Shown one piece after another: positions 1 to 7,256 of a DNA stretch of 32,074 nt. Position 1 is the stretch's first letter. Each line of letters starts with the position of its first letter. Under the pieces are notes generated by a model. The model was not told where the DNA came from. It made no database searches and was given only the letters and a program-made list of their open reading frames with translations. A program made the translations under genes and the position numbers. Location: contig NZ_JABFNS010000107.1 of NCBI RefSeq assembly GCF_013116825.1, forward strand, positions 1 to 32,074. Reading direction: 5' to 3'. Origin of the DNA: Myxococcus xanthus (GTDB lineage: Bacteria > Myxococcota > Myxococcia > Myxococcales > Myxococcaceae).

Positions 1-12
1 GGGTGGGCGGGT

Positions 13-492
13 ATGCCACGCGAGGCGTCCGCAGGAGGTGTCGTCATCCGGGAGAGCGCCGGCCATTGGGAGGTGGCCGTCATCCGTCCCCATGGCCGCA
101 CCTTGTGGGCGCTCCCCAAGGGGCACGTGGACCCAGGTGAGTCGCCGGAGCAGACGGCGAGCCGTGAGGTGCGTGAGGAGACGGGGCTTTCCGTGTCGCT
201 CATGGCCCCGCTGGGCGAGATTCGCTACGTGTACCAGTTCCGCGGACAGCGCATCTTCAAGCGCGTCCACTTCTTCCTGTTCCGCTATCAGGAGGGAGAG
301 CTGGGGCCGCTGCCGGGACCGCGCATCGAGGTGGACGAGGTGCGCTGGGTGCCGGTGGTCCAACTGGTGCCACTGCTGGGCTACAAAGGAGAGAAGGCCG
401 TTGCCTCGCGGGCGGTGCGCTGGTTGCGCTCCCAGGGCCTGCTCCCCGAAGCCCCCTCCCCGGCGAGCATTGCCGGGAAGGAAGGGGGCTGA
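13..492 (+). CDS. Nudix family hydrolase
   Basis: A 159-residue protein with a clear Nudix box at about residues 37-59: G, five residues, E, seven residues, then REVREETGL. This motif binds the metal and cleaves a nucleoside diphosphate linked to another group. The sequence just before it (LWALPKGHVDPGES) fits the branch that includes diadenosine polyphosphate and (deoxy)nucleotide hydrolases, but the substrate cannot be read from the sequence. It has no signal peptide, so it should be cytoplasmic. The ATG lies 12 bases into the window behind a G-rich stretch that could be a ribosome binding site. The gene converges on rpoZ with only 15 bases between the stop codons. A hairpin near its 3' end may terminate transcription from one or both sides. 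Confidence 0.9.
   Translation: MPREASAGGVVIRESAGHWEVAVIRPHGRTLWALPKGHVDPGESPEQTASREVREETGLSVSLMAPLGEIRYVYQFRGQRIFKRVHFFLFRYQEGELGPLPGPRIEVDEVRWVPVVQLVPLLGYKGEKAVASRAVRWLRSQGLLPEAPSPASIAGKEGG
452..488. terminator. Hairpin between nudix and rpoZ 3' ends
   Basis: CCCGGC at 459-464 pairs with GCCGGG at 472-477 around a seven-base loop, flanked by a C-run (452-456) and a G-run (484-488) that can extend the stem imperfectly. It sits in the last codons of the Nudix gene and about 20 bases past the rpoZ stop on the other strand. That is the right place for a terminator of the rpoZ transcript. There is no clear T-tract, so the role is inferred. Confidence 0.35.
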
Positions 493-507
493 AGGGAACC
501 GCGGGGA

Positions 508-744
508 CTACTTGGGCTCGTCGCCCGTGTACTTGCCGGACAGCGCCTCGCGCACGTCACGATCGAACTTCACGCGGCCGGTGGCCACCTCGCGCAGGGA
601 CAGCACGGGGGGCTTGTTCTTGGACTGCTCGAGGATGGGGCGGGCACCCGCCATCAGCTGCCGCGCGCGCTTGGCGCCGAGCAGCACCAGCGCGAACCGG
701 TTGTCGACGAGGGGGAGGCAGTCTTCGACGGTAACGCGAGCCAT
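508..744 (-). CDS. rpoZ: DNA-directed RNA polymerase omega subunit
   Basis: A 78-residue protein that starts [20 protein letters not shown] and continues with GAKRARQL, the conserved core of the omega subunit. Omega helps assemble and stabilise RNA polymerase by clamping the beta' subunit, and in many bacteria forms part of a ppGpp site. The length is normal for the family. The ATG has an AAGGA ribosome binding site seven bases upstream. A good sigma-70-type promoter lies about 45-70 bases before the start, so the gene probably has its own transcript. In many bacteria rpoZ sits next to gmk or spoT; here its neighbours are a Nudix gene and pgm. Confidence 0.95.
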
Positions 745-786
745 GGAACGTCCTTCGGATTTCGGTGGGGCTACTGGAAGCCTCTG

Positions 787-815
787 AACCTAAAGAGCAC
801 CCCCCGGCGAGTCAA
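787..815 (-). promoter_or_regulatory. Predicted sigma-70 promoter of rpoZ
   Basis: On the minus strand a -35 box TTGACT (810-815) is separated by exactly 17 bases from a -10 box TAGGTT (787-792). Transcription would start near 780 and give a leader of about 36 bases, ending in the AAGGA ribosome binding site of rpoZ. The -35 box matches the consensus at five of six positions. Confidence 0.5.
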
Positions 816-888
816 GGAAGGACGCACCGGAGGGCAGCCGGGCGGGCGGCCCGTGACTGGGGGGACGGCGGTGGACCGAGCGCCGAGG

Positions 889-917
889 CCCCAGTCCGCC
901 AGCCGGCTCGTCTGGGG
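889..917 (-). terminator. Possible terminator after pgm
   Basis: CCCCAG (889-894) and CTGGGG (912-917) form a stem whose 17-base loop contains the palindrome AGCCGGCT. It lies about 40 bases beyond the pgm stop codon on the minus strand. No T-run follows. The rest of the pgm-rpoZ gap holds the rpoZ promoter and no gene I can recognise. Confidence 0.3.
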
Positions 918-956
918 GGGCCCGGCCCACACCCAGCAGCGCCTCCGCCACGCCGC

Positions 957-2594
957 TCAAGTCGACGCGAACGCCTCGCCGACGATGGCGCGCGCTTCCT
1001 GGAGGATTTCTTGGAGATGGGCTTCGTCGCGGAAGCTCTCCGCATAGATTTTGTAGACGTCCTCGGTGCCGGAGGGACGCGCGGCGAACCAGCCGTTCTC
1101 CGCCACCACCTTGAGCCCGCCGATGTCCGCGTTGTTGCCGGGCGCGCGGGTGAGGCGCTGGAGGATGGGCTCACCGGCCAGCGTGGTGGCCTTCACCGCC
1201 TCCGGGGACAGCTTCTTCAGCGCGGCCTTCTGCGCGGCGGTGGCCGGCTGGTCGATGCGCGTGTAGTGCGGCGCGCCGAACTTCGCCGCCAGGGCCTGGT
1301 AGTGCTCGCCAGGGTCCTTCCCGGTGCGCGCGAGGATCTCCACCGACAGCAGGTCCAGGATGATGCCGTCCTTGTCCGTGGTCCACACCGTGCCGTCTTG
1401 GCGGAGGAACGACGCGCCGGCGCTCTCCTCGCCGCCGAAGCCGAGCGAGCCGTCCAGCAGCCCGTCCACGAACCACTTGAAGCCCACCGGCACCTCGACG
1501 ACGCGGCGGCCCAGGTCCTTCGCCACGCGGTCGATGAGGCTGCTGCTCACCAGCGTCTTGCCCACCGCGGTGCCGGGCCTCCAGCCGGGCCGGTTGCGGT
1601 AGAGGTAGTCGATGGCGACCGCCAGGTAGTGGTTCGGGTTCATCAGCCCCAGGCTGCGGGTGACGATGCCGTGCCGGTCCGAGTCCGCGTCGTTGCCGAA
1701 CGCGATGTCATACGCATCCTTCAAGCGCACCAGGTTCGCCATGGCATGGGGGGACGAGCAGTCCATGCGAATCTTCCCGTCGTGGTCCAGCGGCATGAAC
1801 CGGAACGTCGGGTCCACCGTGGGGTTCACCACGTGCAGGTTCAGCCCGTAGCGCGTGGCGATGGGCTCCCAGTACGCGACGTTGGAGCCGCCGAGCGGGT
1901 CCGCGCCGATGCGCAGCTTCGCGCCGCGCAGGGCCTCCATGTCGATGACGGTGCCCAGGTCCTCCACGTACGGGGTGATGAAGTCGTACGGCTTCACCGT
2001 GGGCGCGGTGCGCGCGCGCTCGTGGGGGATGCGCTGCACGCCCGCGTTGCCCGCGCCCAGCAGCGCGTTGGCGCGCTTCTCGATGACGGAGGTGACGTTC
2101 GTGTCCGCGGGGCCGCCGTTGGGTGGGTTGTACTTGATGCCACCGTCTTCCGGCGGGTTGTGGGACGGGGTGATGACGATGCCGTCCGCGAGCCCCGCCG
2201 TGCGGCCGCGGTTGTACGTGAGGATGGCGTGGGAGATGACGGGCGTGGGCGTGGCGCCGTCGGTGAAGCGCACCTGCACGCCGTTCGCCGCCAGCACCTC
2301 CAGCGCCGTCTGCTGCGCGGGGGCGGAGAGGGCGTGGGTGTCCATGCCCAGGAAGAGCGGCCCGTTGATGCCCTGCTGCTGGCGGTACTCGCAGATGGCC
2401 TGCGTCACCGCGAGGATGTGACCTTCGTTGAAGCTGTTGCGCGCGGAGGAGCCGCGGTGCCCGGAGGTGCCGAAGGCGACGCGCTGCTCGGCCACGCCCA
2501 CGTCAGGCCGGCCGGAGAAGTAGGCGACGCGCAGCTTCTCGGGGTCGATGAGGAAGTCTTCCGGAGGGGGCTTGCCAGCGAGCGGGTGGGCCAT
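957..2594 (-). CDS. pgm: Phosphoglucomutase (alpha-D-glucose phosphate-specific)
   Basis: A 545-residue enzyme that interconverts glucose 1-phosphate and glucose 6-phosphate, linking glycolysis to glycogen, trehalose and surface polysaccharide synthesis. It follows the Escherichia coli Pgm type closely, with the same length and the same start region. Visible motifs are TSGHRGSSARNSFNE near the N-terminus, the catalytic phosphoserine loop ITPSHNPPEDGG, the metal loop DADSDRHGIV, the substrate loop GGEESAGASF, and the phosphate-binding RPSGTEDVYKIYAESF near the C-terminus. The ATG has no ribosome binding site, but homologs begin at the same place. A TATGTT box ends only eight bases before the ATG, which could mean a leaderless message; the best -35 (TTGAGC) is 20 bases away, so this is weak. 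Confidence 0.96.
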   Translation of the reverse strand: MAHPLAGKPPPEDFLIDPEKLRVAYFSGRPDVGVAEQRVAFGTSGHRGSSARNSFNEGHILAVTQAICEYRQQQGINGPLFLGMDTHALSAPAQQTALEVLAANGVQVRFTDGATPTPVISHAILTYNRGRTAGLADGIVITPSHNPPEDGGIKYNPPNGGPADTNVTSVIEKRANALLGAGNAGVQRIPHERARTAPTVKPYDFITPYVEDLGTVIDMEALRGAKLRIGADPLGGSNVAYWEPIATRYGLNLHVVNPTVDPTFRFMPLDHDGKIRMDCSSPHAMANLVRLKDAYDIAFGNDADSDRHGIVTRSLGLMNPNHYLAVAIDYLYRNRPGWRPGTAVGKTLVSSSLIDRVAKDLGRRVVEVPVGFKWFVDGLLDGSLGFGGEESAGASFLRQDGTVWTTDKDGIILDLLSVEILARTGKDPGEHYQALAAKFGAPHYTRIDQPATAAQKAALKKLSPEAVKATTLAGEPILQRLTRAPGNNADIGGLKVVAENGWFAARPSGTEDVYKIYAESFRDEAHLQEILQEARAIVGEAFAST

Positions 2595-2653
2595 GGCCGC
2601 GGAACATAGCCATGCCCCACGGCGGAAGGCTCAACGATTCTGGCGAGCGTGCA

Positions 2654-2679
2654 CCGCGTTACATCCTCCGGTGACGCGG
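2654..2679 (-). terminator. Hairpin after the DUF1036-like gene
   Basis: CCGCGTTAC (2654-2662) and GTGACGCGG (2671-2679) form a nine-pair stem with one wobble or mismatch and an eight-base loop. It starts about ten bases past the stop codon of the exported DUF1036-like gene, a typical terminator position. It has no T-tract. Confidence 0.4.
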
Positions 2680-2688
2680 CGCCGACGC

Positions 2689-3321
2689 TCAGGGCGTGAG
2701 GTTCTGCGTGTAGACGTCCCCGCTGATGTACACGGGGCGCATCCCCAGGTAGCGGTCACCAATCCGTTGGTTCCACAGACAGGAGTCGAAAGCCGTCTGT
2801 GGCGCATGAATGGCGTGGGCGTCTCCGGCCCAGAACGCGCCGTTGGCGGCCTCGGCGTAGAAGTAGGCTTGCCGGTGCGTCGTGTTGAGGACGTAGGCCG
2901 ACTGCCCATTATCGATGGTCCACCAACCCCGCGTTCCCCAGTTGCCCCAGGCGCCGCACCGGGCCGGGTCGTAGAACGAGATGCAGATCCAGATTCGATG
3001 GCCGTAGGAGTTCCGGAAATGGAGCTGGAACGAGCTCGCGAGCCCGGCGCCCGGGTCTGCCGCGGCAGCGGGGGCGGCGTCGTAGGGCGTCCGGATGAGC
3101 CCAGGGGAGGCGTTCACGCCAGGGTGCCCGGCGAGCCCGTCCCATTGGCGGGACGCCAGGACGACTTCACGCGACGGGGCATCGCCCCACGCTCCGGTGG
3201 GATCGGGCTCCAGGCCACGGGCGCGCGCGGTGGACAGGCCACCGGCACCCAGGCCCATCAGTGTGCCTGCTCGAAGGAACCAACGCCGGTTCATCAGGAA
3301 CTGCTCGGATGGTCTAACCAC
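2689..3321 (-). CDS. Exported DUF1036-like protein with twin-arginine-type signal
   Basis: A secreted protein of about 210 residues and unknown function. The N-terminus reads MVRPSEQFLMNRRWFLRAG followed by a short hydrophobic stretch and an Ala-rich cleavage site. The RRWFLR core resembles a Tat signal. The mature part has a Trp/Tyr-rich core (NSYGHRIWICISFYDP, then WGTRGWWTIDNGQSAYVL, then QAYFYAEAANGAFWAG), which resembles the DUF1036 family. I chose the GTG start at 3321 because AAGGGGGGA lies four to five bases upstream; the internal ATG at 3294 has no such site and would still leave the RR motif. The gene appears to be transcribed alone: a strong hairpin separates it from the upstream permease gene and another follows its stop. 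Confidence 0.65.
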   Translation of the reverse strand: MVRPSEQFLMNRRWFLRAGTLMGLGAGGLSTARARGLEPDPTGAWGDAPSREVVLASRQWDGLAGHPGVNASPGLIRTPYDAAPAAAADPGAGLASSFQLHFRNSYGHRIWICISFYDPARCGAWGNWGTRGWWTIDNGQSAYVLNTTHRQAYFYAEAANGAFWAGDAHAIHAPQTAFDSCLWNQRIGDRYLGMRPVYISGDVYTQNLTP

Positions 3322-3390
3322 GAATCCCCCCTTGGGAATGGAAGAGTCGCTGCATCCTAGGATGGCGGGTCTTTCCGGCTTGGCGCGTGG

Positions 3391-3451
3391 CGCCAGACTG
3401 TGCGCTGGTGAACAGACAGGGCTTCTGGGCCCTGTCTGTCTTTGTCTGGCG
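3391..3451 (-). terminator. Strong nested-hairpin terminator after the AmpG-like gene
   Basis: The inner stem is an 11-bp perfect repeat, ACAGACAGGGC (3412-3422) and GCCCTGTCTGT (3429-3439), around a six-base loop. An outer 8-bp perfect repeat, CGCCAGAC (3391-3398) and GTCTGGCG (3444-3451), encloses it. It starts about 35 bases past the permease stop codon and about 70 bases before the next gene on the strand. It is the strongest terminator-like structure in the window. Confidence 0.65.
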
Positions 3452-3484
3452 TTGGCGTGGCGCACCGCGCGCCACGGATTCCGC

Positions 3485-4759
3485 TCAGGCGGTGGAGACG
3501 CTCGGCGAGGCAGGGGCCGTCTCTGGAGGCTCGTCGGAGGGCGTGGCCGCGTCTTCCGGGAGGAACGCGAGCAGCACCAGCGCGGGCACGGCGAGCAGCA
3601 CGGTGCCGGCGAAGAAGGCGGGCCAGCCCAGCCACTCGGCGAGGTAGCCGGAGGAGGCGGAGATGAGACGGTTGGCCACCGTGCCCAGCGCTGATAGGAG
3701 CGCGTACTGCGTGGCGGTGAAGCTCTTGTGGCACAGCGACATCAGGTAGGCGGCGAAGGCCGTCACCGCCAGACCGCCGCAGAGGTTGTCCACGGCGATG
3801 GTGGCCGCCAGCATCAGGTCGTTCTTCCCCACCAGCGACAACCCCATGAACATCAGGTTGGTGAGGGCCTGCGCCGCGCCGAAGACGAAGAGGCTGCGCC
3901 GCGTGCCCAGCTTCACCATCACCACGCCGGCCAGCAGTCCACCCGCGATGGTGGACACCATGCCCAGGCCCTTGCTGAGCGCGCCAATCTCCGTGTTGGA
4001 GAAGCCCAGCTCCTTGTAGAAGGGCGTCACCATTCCAGCGGCGATGGCGTCTCCCAGCTTGTAGAGCACCAGGAAGATGATGACGGCGACGGCGCCCTTG
4101 CGCGTGAAGTACTCCACGAAGGGCTTCACCACTGCGTCCGTCAGGTTGCGCGGCGGCTTCGAGCCCTGGGGCTCAGGGGCCAGGAGCGTGGCCACCACGC
4201 CTACGGCCATCAGCAGGCCCATGATGAAGTACGTCTGGGACCAGCCGGTGATGTCTGACAGCGTCAGGGCCAGCGCGCCAGCGGTGAGCATGCCCAGGCG
4301 GTAGCCGGTGATGTACGTGGAGTTGCCGAGGCCGCGCTCCTCCACGGTGAGGATGTCCGTGCGCCACGCGTCCGCGACGATGTCCTGGCTGGCGGACAGG
4401 AACGTTACCAGCACCGCCATGGCGGCCATGGTCACCGGCGCGTCCTTGGGATTCACCAGCCCCATGGCGGCAATGGCGCCCATGAGCAGCACCTGCGTCA
4501 CCAGCATCCACCCGCGCCGCCGGCCCAGGAAGGGGAGGGTGTAGCGGTCCATCATCGGCGCCCAGAGCACCTTGAAGGTGTACGGCATGCTCACGAGGCC
4601 GAAGACGCCAATCGTCTTCAGGTTGACGCCTTCGTCCTTCATCCACGCCGACAGCGTGACGCCCGTCAGCCACAGGGGCAGGCCCGATGCGAAACCAACG
4701 GCCACGAGCAGCCAGATGCGCGGGCTCTTGAGAACTTCGAGGATGGAGGGCTTGGACAT
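3485..4759 (-). CDS. ampG: AmpG-family muropeptide permease (MFS transporter)
   Basis: A 424-residue inner-membrane transporter of the major facilitator superfamily with about 12-14 hydrophobic segments. The family imports N-acetylglucosaminyl-anhydromuramyl peptides released from the cell wall, for recycling. The N-terminal half follows AmpG motif by motif: FASGLPLWLTGVTLSAW, then KTIGVFGLVSMPYTFKVLW, then MDRYTLPFLGRRRGW, then SASQDIVADAWRTDIL, then EERGLGNSTYITGYRLGM. In Gram-negative bacteria AmpG activity can feed beta-lactamase induction. No ribosome binding site is obvious at the chosen ATG, but the N-terminus aligns well with the family. It has its own terminator and no operon partner. 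The symbol follows the family; paralogs with other cargo exist. Confidence 0.85.
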   Translation of the reverse strand: MSKPSILEVLKSPRIWLLVAVGFASGLPLWLTGVTLSAWMKDEGVNLKTIGVFGLVSMPYTFKVLWAPMMDRYTLPFLGRRRGWMLVTQVLLMGAIAAMGLVNPKDAPVTMAAMAVLVTFLSASQDIVADAWRTDILTVEERGLGNSTYITGYRLGMLTAGALALTLSDITGWSQTYFIMGLLMAVGVVATLLAPEPQGSKPPRNLTDAVVKPFVEYFTRKGAVAVIIFLVLYKLGDAIAAGMVTPFYKELGFSNTEIGALSKGLGMVSTIAGGLLAGVVMVKLGTRRSLFVFGAAQALTNLMFMGLSLVGKNDLMLAATIAVDNLCGGLAVTAFAAYLMSLCHKSFTATQYALLSALGTVANRLISASSGYLAEWLGWPAFFAGTVLLAVPALVLLAFLPEDAATPSDEPPETAPASPSVSTA

Positions 4760-5031
4760 GGAGGGCGCGGGAAAACAGCGGCCAGCATAGAGAATCCACC
4801 CCGCGCGTCACCATTCATGCGCGGGAATGTCCGCTCGGCCGCCCTCCTGGCCGTCCAGCGCGGAGACGCCCGTGCAGGTGGCGCGCTCACCCTCGGTGGA
4901 ATTGAAGAAGTCTCAGCGCCGTGGCGAAGCAGGAGCGCGTGAGGCTTCCGGGCGTCGTCCCGTGCGAAGCGCAGCGGACGCTGTCAGGGCGAGCCCCCGC
5001 GTCACGGCACGCGTGGGGCAGGGCAGGCGGC
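4760..5031. other. Intergenic region, 272 bases, no recognised gene
   Basis: Both flanking genes read on the minus strand. I see no convincing coding frame, RNA gene or repeat here. A minus-strand TATGCT box with a poor -35 (GTGACG, 16-base spacer) about 30 bases before the permease ATG is the only promoter-like signal, and it is weak. A short CATTC/GAATG inverted repeat lies near 4813-4830. Confidence 0.4.
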
Positions 5032-5811
5032 TCAGGGCTTCCGCAGCACCCAGTGTGTCTGCGCTCCGGGGACTTCCAGTTCGGCCATCCGGCCGACGTC
5101 GCCATCCGCCTGGGCAAAGGCGCGCCGGGCGGCTTCCGCAAGCGTCTCCTGGGGCAGGGGCTCGTCACTCAGCACGACGATGACGCGCTCATCTCCGGAG
5201 CCGGTGAACTCCCATCCTCCGGGCAGCCAGTGCTGTCCGCTGCCGGGGGCCACGGGGGCGCTGGCTCCCGCCTCTGGATACAGCGGTGTCACCTCGCCAA
5301 TGGCATCCACCGACAGCGCCGCCACGTAGCGGTGCGTCCCCGCCGTGTAGCCCACCGTCACCCGCTCCCCCAGGTCGAGCGCCTCGGGCCTGCCCGGAAT
5401 GGCCTCCCGCTGTGGCTCCAGCCCTCCTCCGATGAGCAGCTGCGCCGTCGCGCCGCTCTTGAGACGGTCGAGTCCCACGATGGCGCCCGACTCCGCGCTG
5501 GAGTCCAGCAGCGGGCGCACCAGCACCACCATCAGGAGCGACGCGGCGATGGCCACCGTCGTCGCCACCCAGCGTCGCGGCGGTGGCCGGGCGAAGTCCT
5601 GCCGCCGCCGCAGCGCCTGCTCCACGCCGGCCTCGAAGCGCTCGGACGCGCCTTCCGCTTCGAGCCGTGTCTGGGCTGACTGGATGCCGCGCAGGGCCTG
5701 GGCGCAGGACTCGCACGCGGCCGCATGGGCCTGGACGCGGGCGGCCTCGGTGGTGGTCAGCTCTCCGGCGCTCAGGCGGCGCAGTGTCCATTCCGATTCG
5801 TGCGCGCTCAT
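5032..5811 (-). CDS. Zinc-finger, one-TM protein with DUF4384-like C-terminus
   Basis: A 259-residue membrane protein. Residues 1-40 resemble the anti-sigma-factor zinc finger (zf-HC2 type): LSAGELTTTEAARVQAHAAA then C and C, with His29, Cys33 and Cys36 as the HxxxCxxC ligand set. One transmembrane helix lies at about 81-101. The outer part (about 130-245) contains RYVAALSVDAIGEVTPLYP and ERVIVVLSDEPLP, which resemble DUF4384, a domain often found next to protease or kinase modules. No sigma factor gene is adjacent, so calling it an anti-sigma factor would be unsafe. Its ATG overlaps the stop of the upstream lipoprotein gene (ATGA), so the two are probably translated together. Confidence 0.75.
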   Translation of the reverse strand: MSAHESEWTLRRLSAGELTTTEAARVQAHAAACESCAQALRGIQSAQTRLEAEGASERFEAGVEQALRRRQDFARPPPRRWVATTVAIAASLLMVVLVRPLLDSSAESGAIVGLDRLKSGATAQLLIGGGLEPQREAIPGRPEALDLGERVTVGYTAGTHRYVAALSVDAIGEVTPLYPEAGASAPVAPGSGQHWLPGGWEFTGSGDERVIVVLSDEPLPQETLAEAARRAFAQADGDVGRMAELEVPGAQTHWVLRKP

Positions 5812-6191
5812 GGACCCTTCAGCTCCTCTCCGCCCAGCGCCGCGAAGTGCTCCAGTCGCTTGCGGCTGATGGGCACCGAGCGGCTCCGCCGCGCGGCCAC
5901 TTCTTCCAGCGTCATCCCATCGACGTGAGAGTGGATGGCGGCCGCCTGTGTCTTCACGTCCACGCGCACCAGGTCCAGCGTCTCCATGGCCTCCTGCCCA
6001 CCCTGGCCTTCAGGATAGTACTCGGCCTGTTGGCCTTCACCGTAGAAGGCCGCCAGCCCCCGCCCGTTGTTCCTGGTGGGCGAGCGCATCTCCTTGGAGG
6101 GCAGTCCTTCCCGGAAGGTGTCTTCGTCGCTCGTCGCGTCGTCACAGCCCGTCACCAGCAGGGCGGCACACAACAGGCTCTTGCGCAGCAG
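5808..6191 (-). CDS. Small lipoprotein with a non-standard start
   Basis: A predicted lipoprotein of about 127 residues and unknown function. Its N-terminus LLRKSLLCAALLVTGCDD is a typical lipoprotein signal, with lipobox LVTGC. No ATG or GTG in this frame lies near enough upstream: the only candidates are two CTG codons at 6191 and 6188, behind GAAGGG, and a TTG inside the hydrophobic stretch that would remove the positive charges. I therefore placed the start at the first CTG. The mature part has a GEGQQAEYYPEGQGGQE stretch and a basic C-terminal region (ARRSRSVPISRKRLEHF). It overlaps the next gene by four bases, so the pair probably acts together at the envelope. Confidence 0.5.
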   Translation of the reverse strand: MLRKSLLCAALLVTGCDDATSDEDTFREGLPSKEMRSPTRNNGRGLAAFYGEGQQAEYYPEGQGGQEAMETLDLVRVDVKTQAAAIHSHVDGMTLEEVAARRSRSVPISRKRLEHFAALGGEELKGP

Positions 6192-6325
6192 GGTCCACGT
6201 TCCCTTCGGACGGCCCCCGGCAGGCCGTGCAGCAGCGTGCCTGCCCGCATGGACACGGCTCGGCCGGAAAACGGAAAAGGCGCCCGTAGGGTGCGTGAAA
6301 CGTCCGGAATCACGATGCTTGTAGG

Positions 6326-6355
6326 TTGGCCGCCCGCTCCCCAGGCATCTATTCC
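6326..6355 (+). promoter_or_regulatory. Candidate promoter of the nucleotidyltransferase operon
   Basis: TTGGCC (6326-6331) and TATTCC (6350-6355) are separated by 18 bases. Transcription would begin near 6362, just before the inverted repeat that touches the start codon. Both boxes are imperfect. Confidence 0.3.
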
Positions 6356-6367
6356 GCACGGGCGGAC

Positions 6368-6398
6368 GGCCGAAATTCTCAGTCCCTACCTTTCGGCC
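6368..6398. promoter_or_regulatory. Inverted repeat directly abutting a start codon
   Basis: GGCCGAAA (6368-6375) and TTTCGGCC (6391-6398) are perfect 8-bp arms with a 15-base spacer. The right arm ends on the base before the ATG at 6399. It could be an operator for a dimeric regulator or an RNA hairpin that limits translation. Confidence 0.45.
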
Positions 6399-7256
6399 AT
6401 GGAAAAGAGACACCCCAACCATCCCGGCGAGATGGGTACGGACGCGCAGCTGGCGGAGCGTGAGCGGGCCCCGGACGAAATCAACGCCCGGGCCAGGGCC
6501 GTCGGGTTGCTTATCGACGCCGGGGTGCCCTTCGTCGTGGGCGGTGCCTACGCCTACGCGACGTACACCGGCATCTACCGCGACACGAAGGACCTGGACC
6601 TCTTTCCCCGCAAGGCGGACGCGCTCCGGGCGCTGCAAGTCCTGGAGAAGGACGGCTGGCGCACGGAGCGCGCGGACGAGGTCTGGCTCTACAAGGCCTT
6701 CAAGGGCGACTACTTCGTCGACTTCATCTTCTCCTCCGGCAACGGCGTGGCGGTGGTGGATGACGAGTGGTTCGAACACGCCCCGCGCGCCACCATCTTC
6801 GGGCACGAGTGTCTGGTGGCTCCCGCCGAGGAGATGATCTGGTCCAAGGCGTTCGTGAACGAGCGCGAGCGTTATGACGGCGCGGACGTGAACCACCTGC
6901 TGCTGAAGGCGGGCCGGAACATGGACTGGGAGCGGATGATGCGCCGGTTCGACCGGTACTGGGAGGTCCTGCTCAGCCACCTGATGATGTTCCGCTTCGC
7001 CTATCCGTCCGAGCGGGACGCCATTCCCGAATGGGTGATGGCGGAGCTGATGAGCCGCACGCTGCACACCCTGCGCGAGGGGTGCTGGGAAGAGAAGCTG
7101 TGCCGCGGCAACCTGATTTCCCGCGTGAACTATCACGTGGACATCCACCACTGGGGCTTCAGTGACGGGAGGTCCTGGGACGAGAACGAACGACAGCGAG
7201 GGGACGAGAGTGGCGCGCGATCCGGGCTCGAAAATTCGGTTGGCGGCGGTCGGTGA
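6399..7256 (+). CDS. Nucleotidyltransferase-fold protein
   Basis: A 285-residue cytoplasmic protein with the polymerase-beta-type nucleotidyltransferase signature: GG at residues 48-49 (FVVGGAYAYATYTGIYRDT), the DxD pair Asp65 and Asp67 in KDLDLF, and a third carboxylate, probably Asp108 in DYFVDFIF. All the residues needed to bind metal and transfer a nucleotide appear present. Members of this fold modify antibiotics, tRNA, proteins or toxins, so the target is unknown. The C-terminal half is helical and rich in Trp, Met and Arg. Neither the ATG at 6399 nor the next one at 6432 has a good ribosome binding site; the first is touched by an inverted repeat. The 3' end overlaps the phosphoesterase gene by 47 bases, which suggests coupled translation and a shared task. 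Confidence 0.75.
   Translation: MEKRHPNHPGEMGTDAQLAERERAPDEINARARAVGLLIDAGVPFVVGGAYAYATYTGIYRDTKDLDLFPRKADALRALQVLEKDGWRTERADEVWLYKAFKGDYFVDFIFSSGNGVAVVDDEWFEHAPRATIFGHECLVAPAEEMIWSKAFVNERERYDGADVNHLLLKAGRNMDWERMMRRFDRYWEVLLSHLMMFRFAYPSERDAIPEWVMAELMSRTLHTLREGCWEEKLCRGNLISRVNYHVDIHHWGFSDGRSWDENERQRGDESGARSGLENSVGGGR

Noticed and set aside
765..2609. Long open frame on the plus strand opposite pgm
   Set aside because: It mirrors pgm codon by codon; its translation is Arg/Ala/Val/His-rich without any recognisable domain. It is a GC-skew shadow.
4827..5183. Small plus-strand gene in the gap upstream of the AmpG-like gene
   Set aside because: Arg/Ala/Pro-rich translation with no motif, no ribosome binding site, and it runs into the zinc-finger gene on the other strand.
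5032..6191. ECF sigma/anti-sigma gene pair
   Set aside because: The partner gene encodes a lipoprotein and not a sigma factor; no region 2 or region 4 helices are visible.
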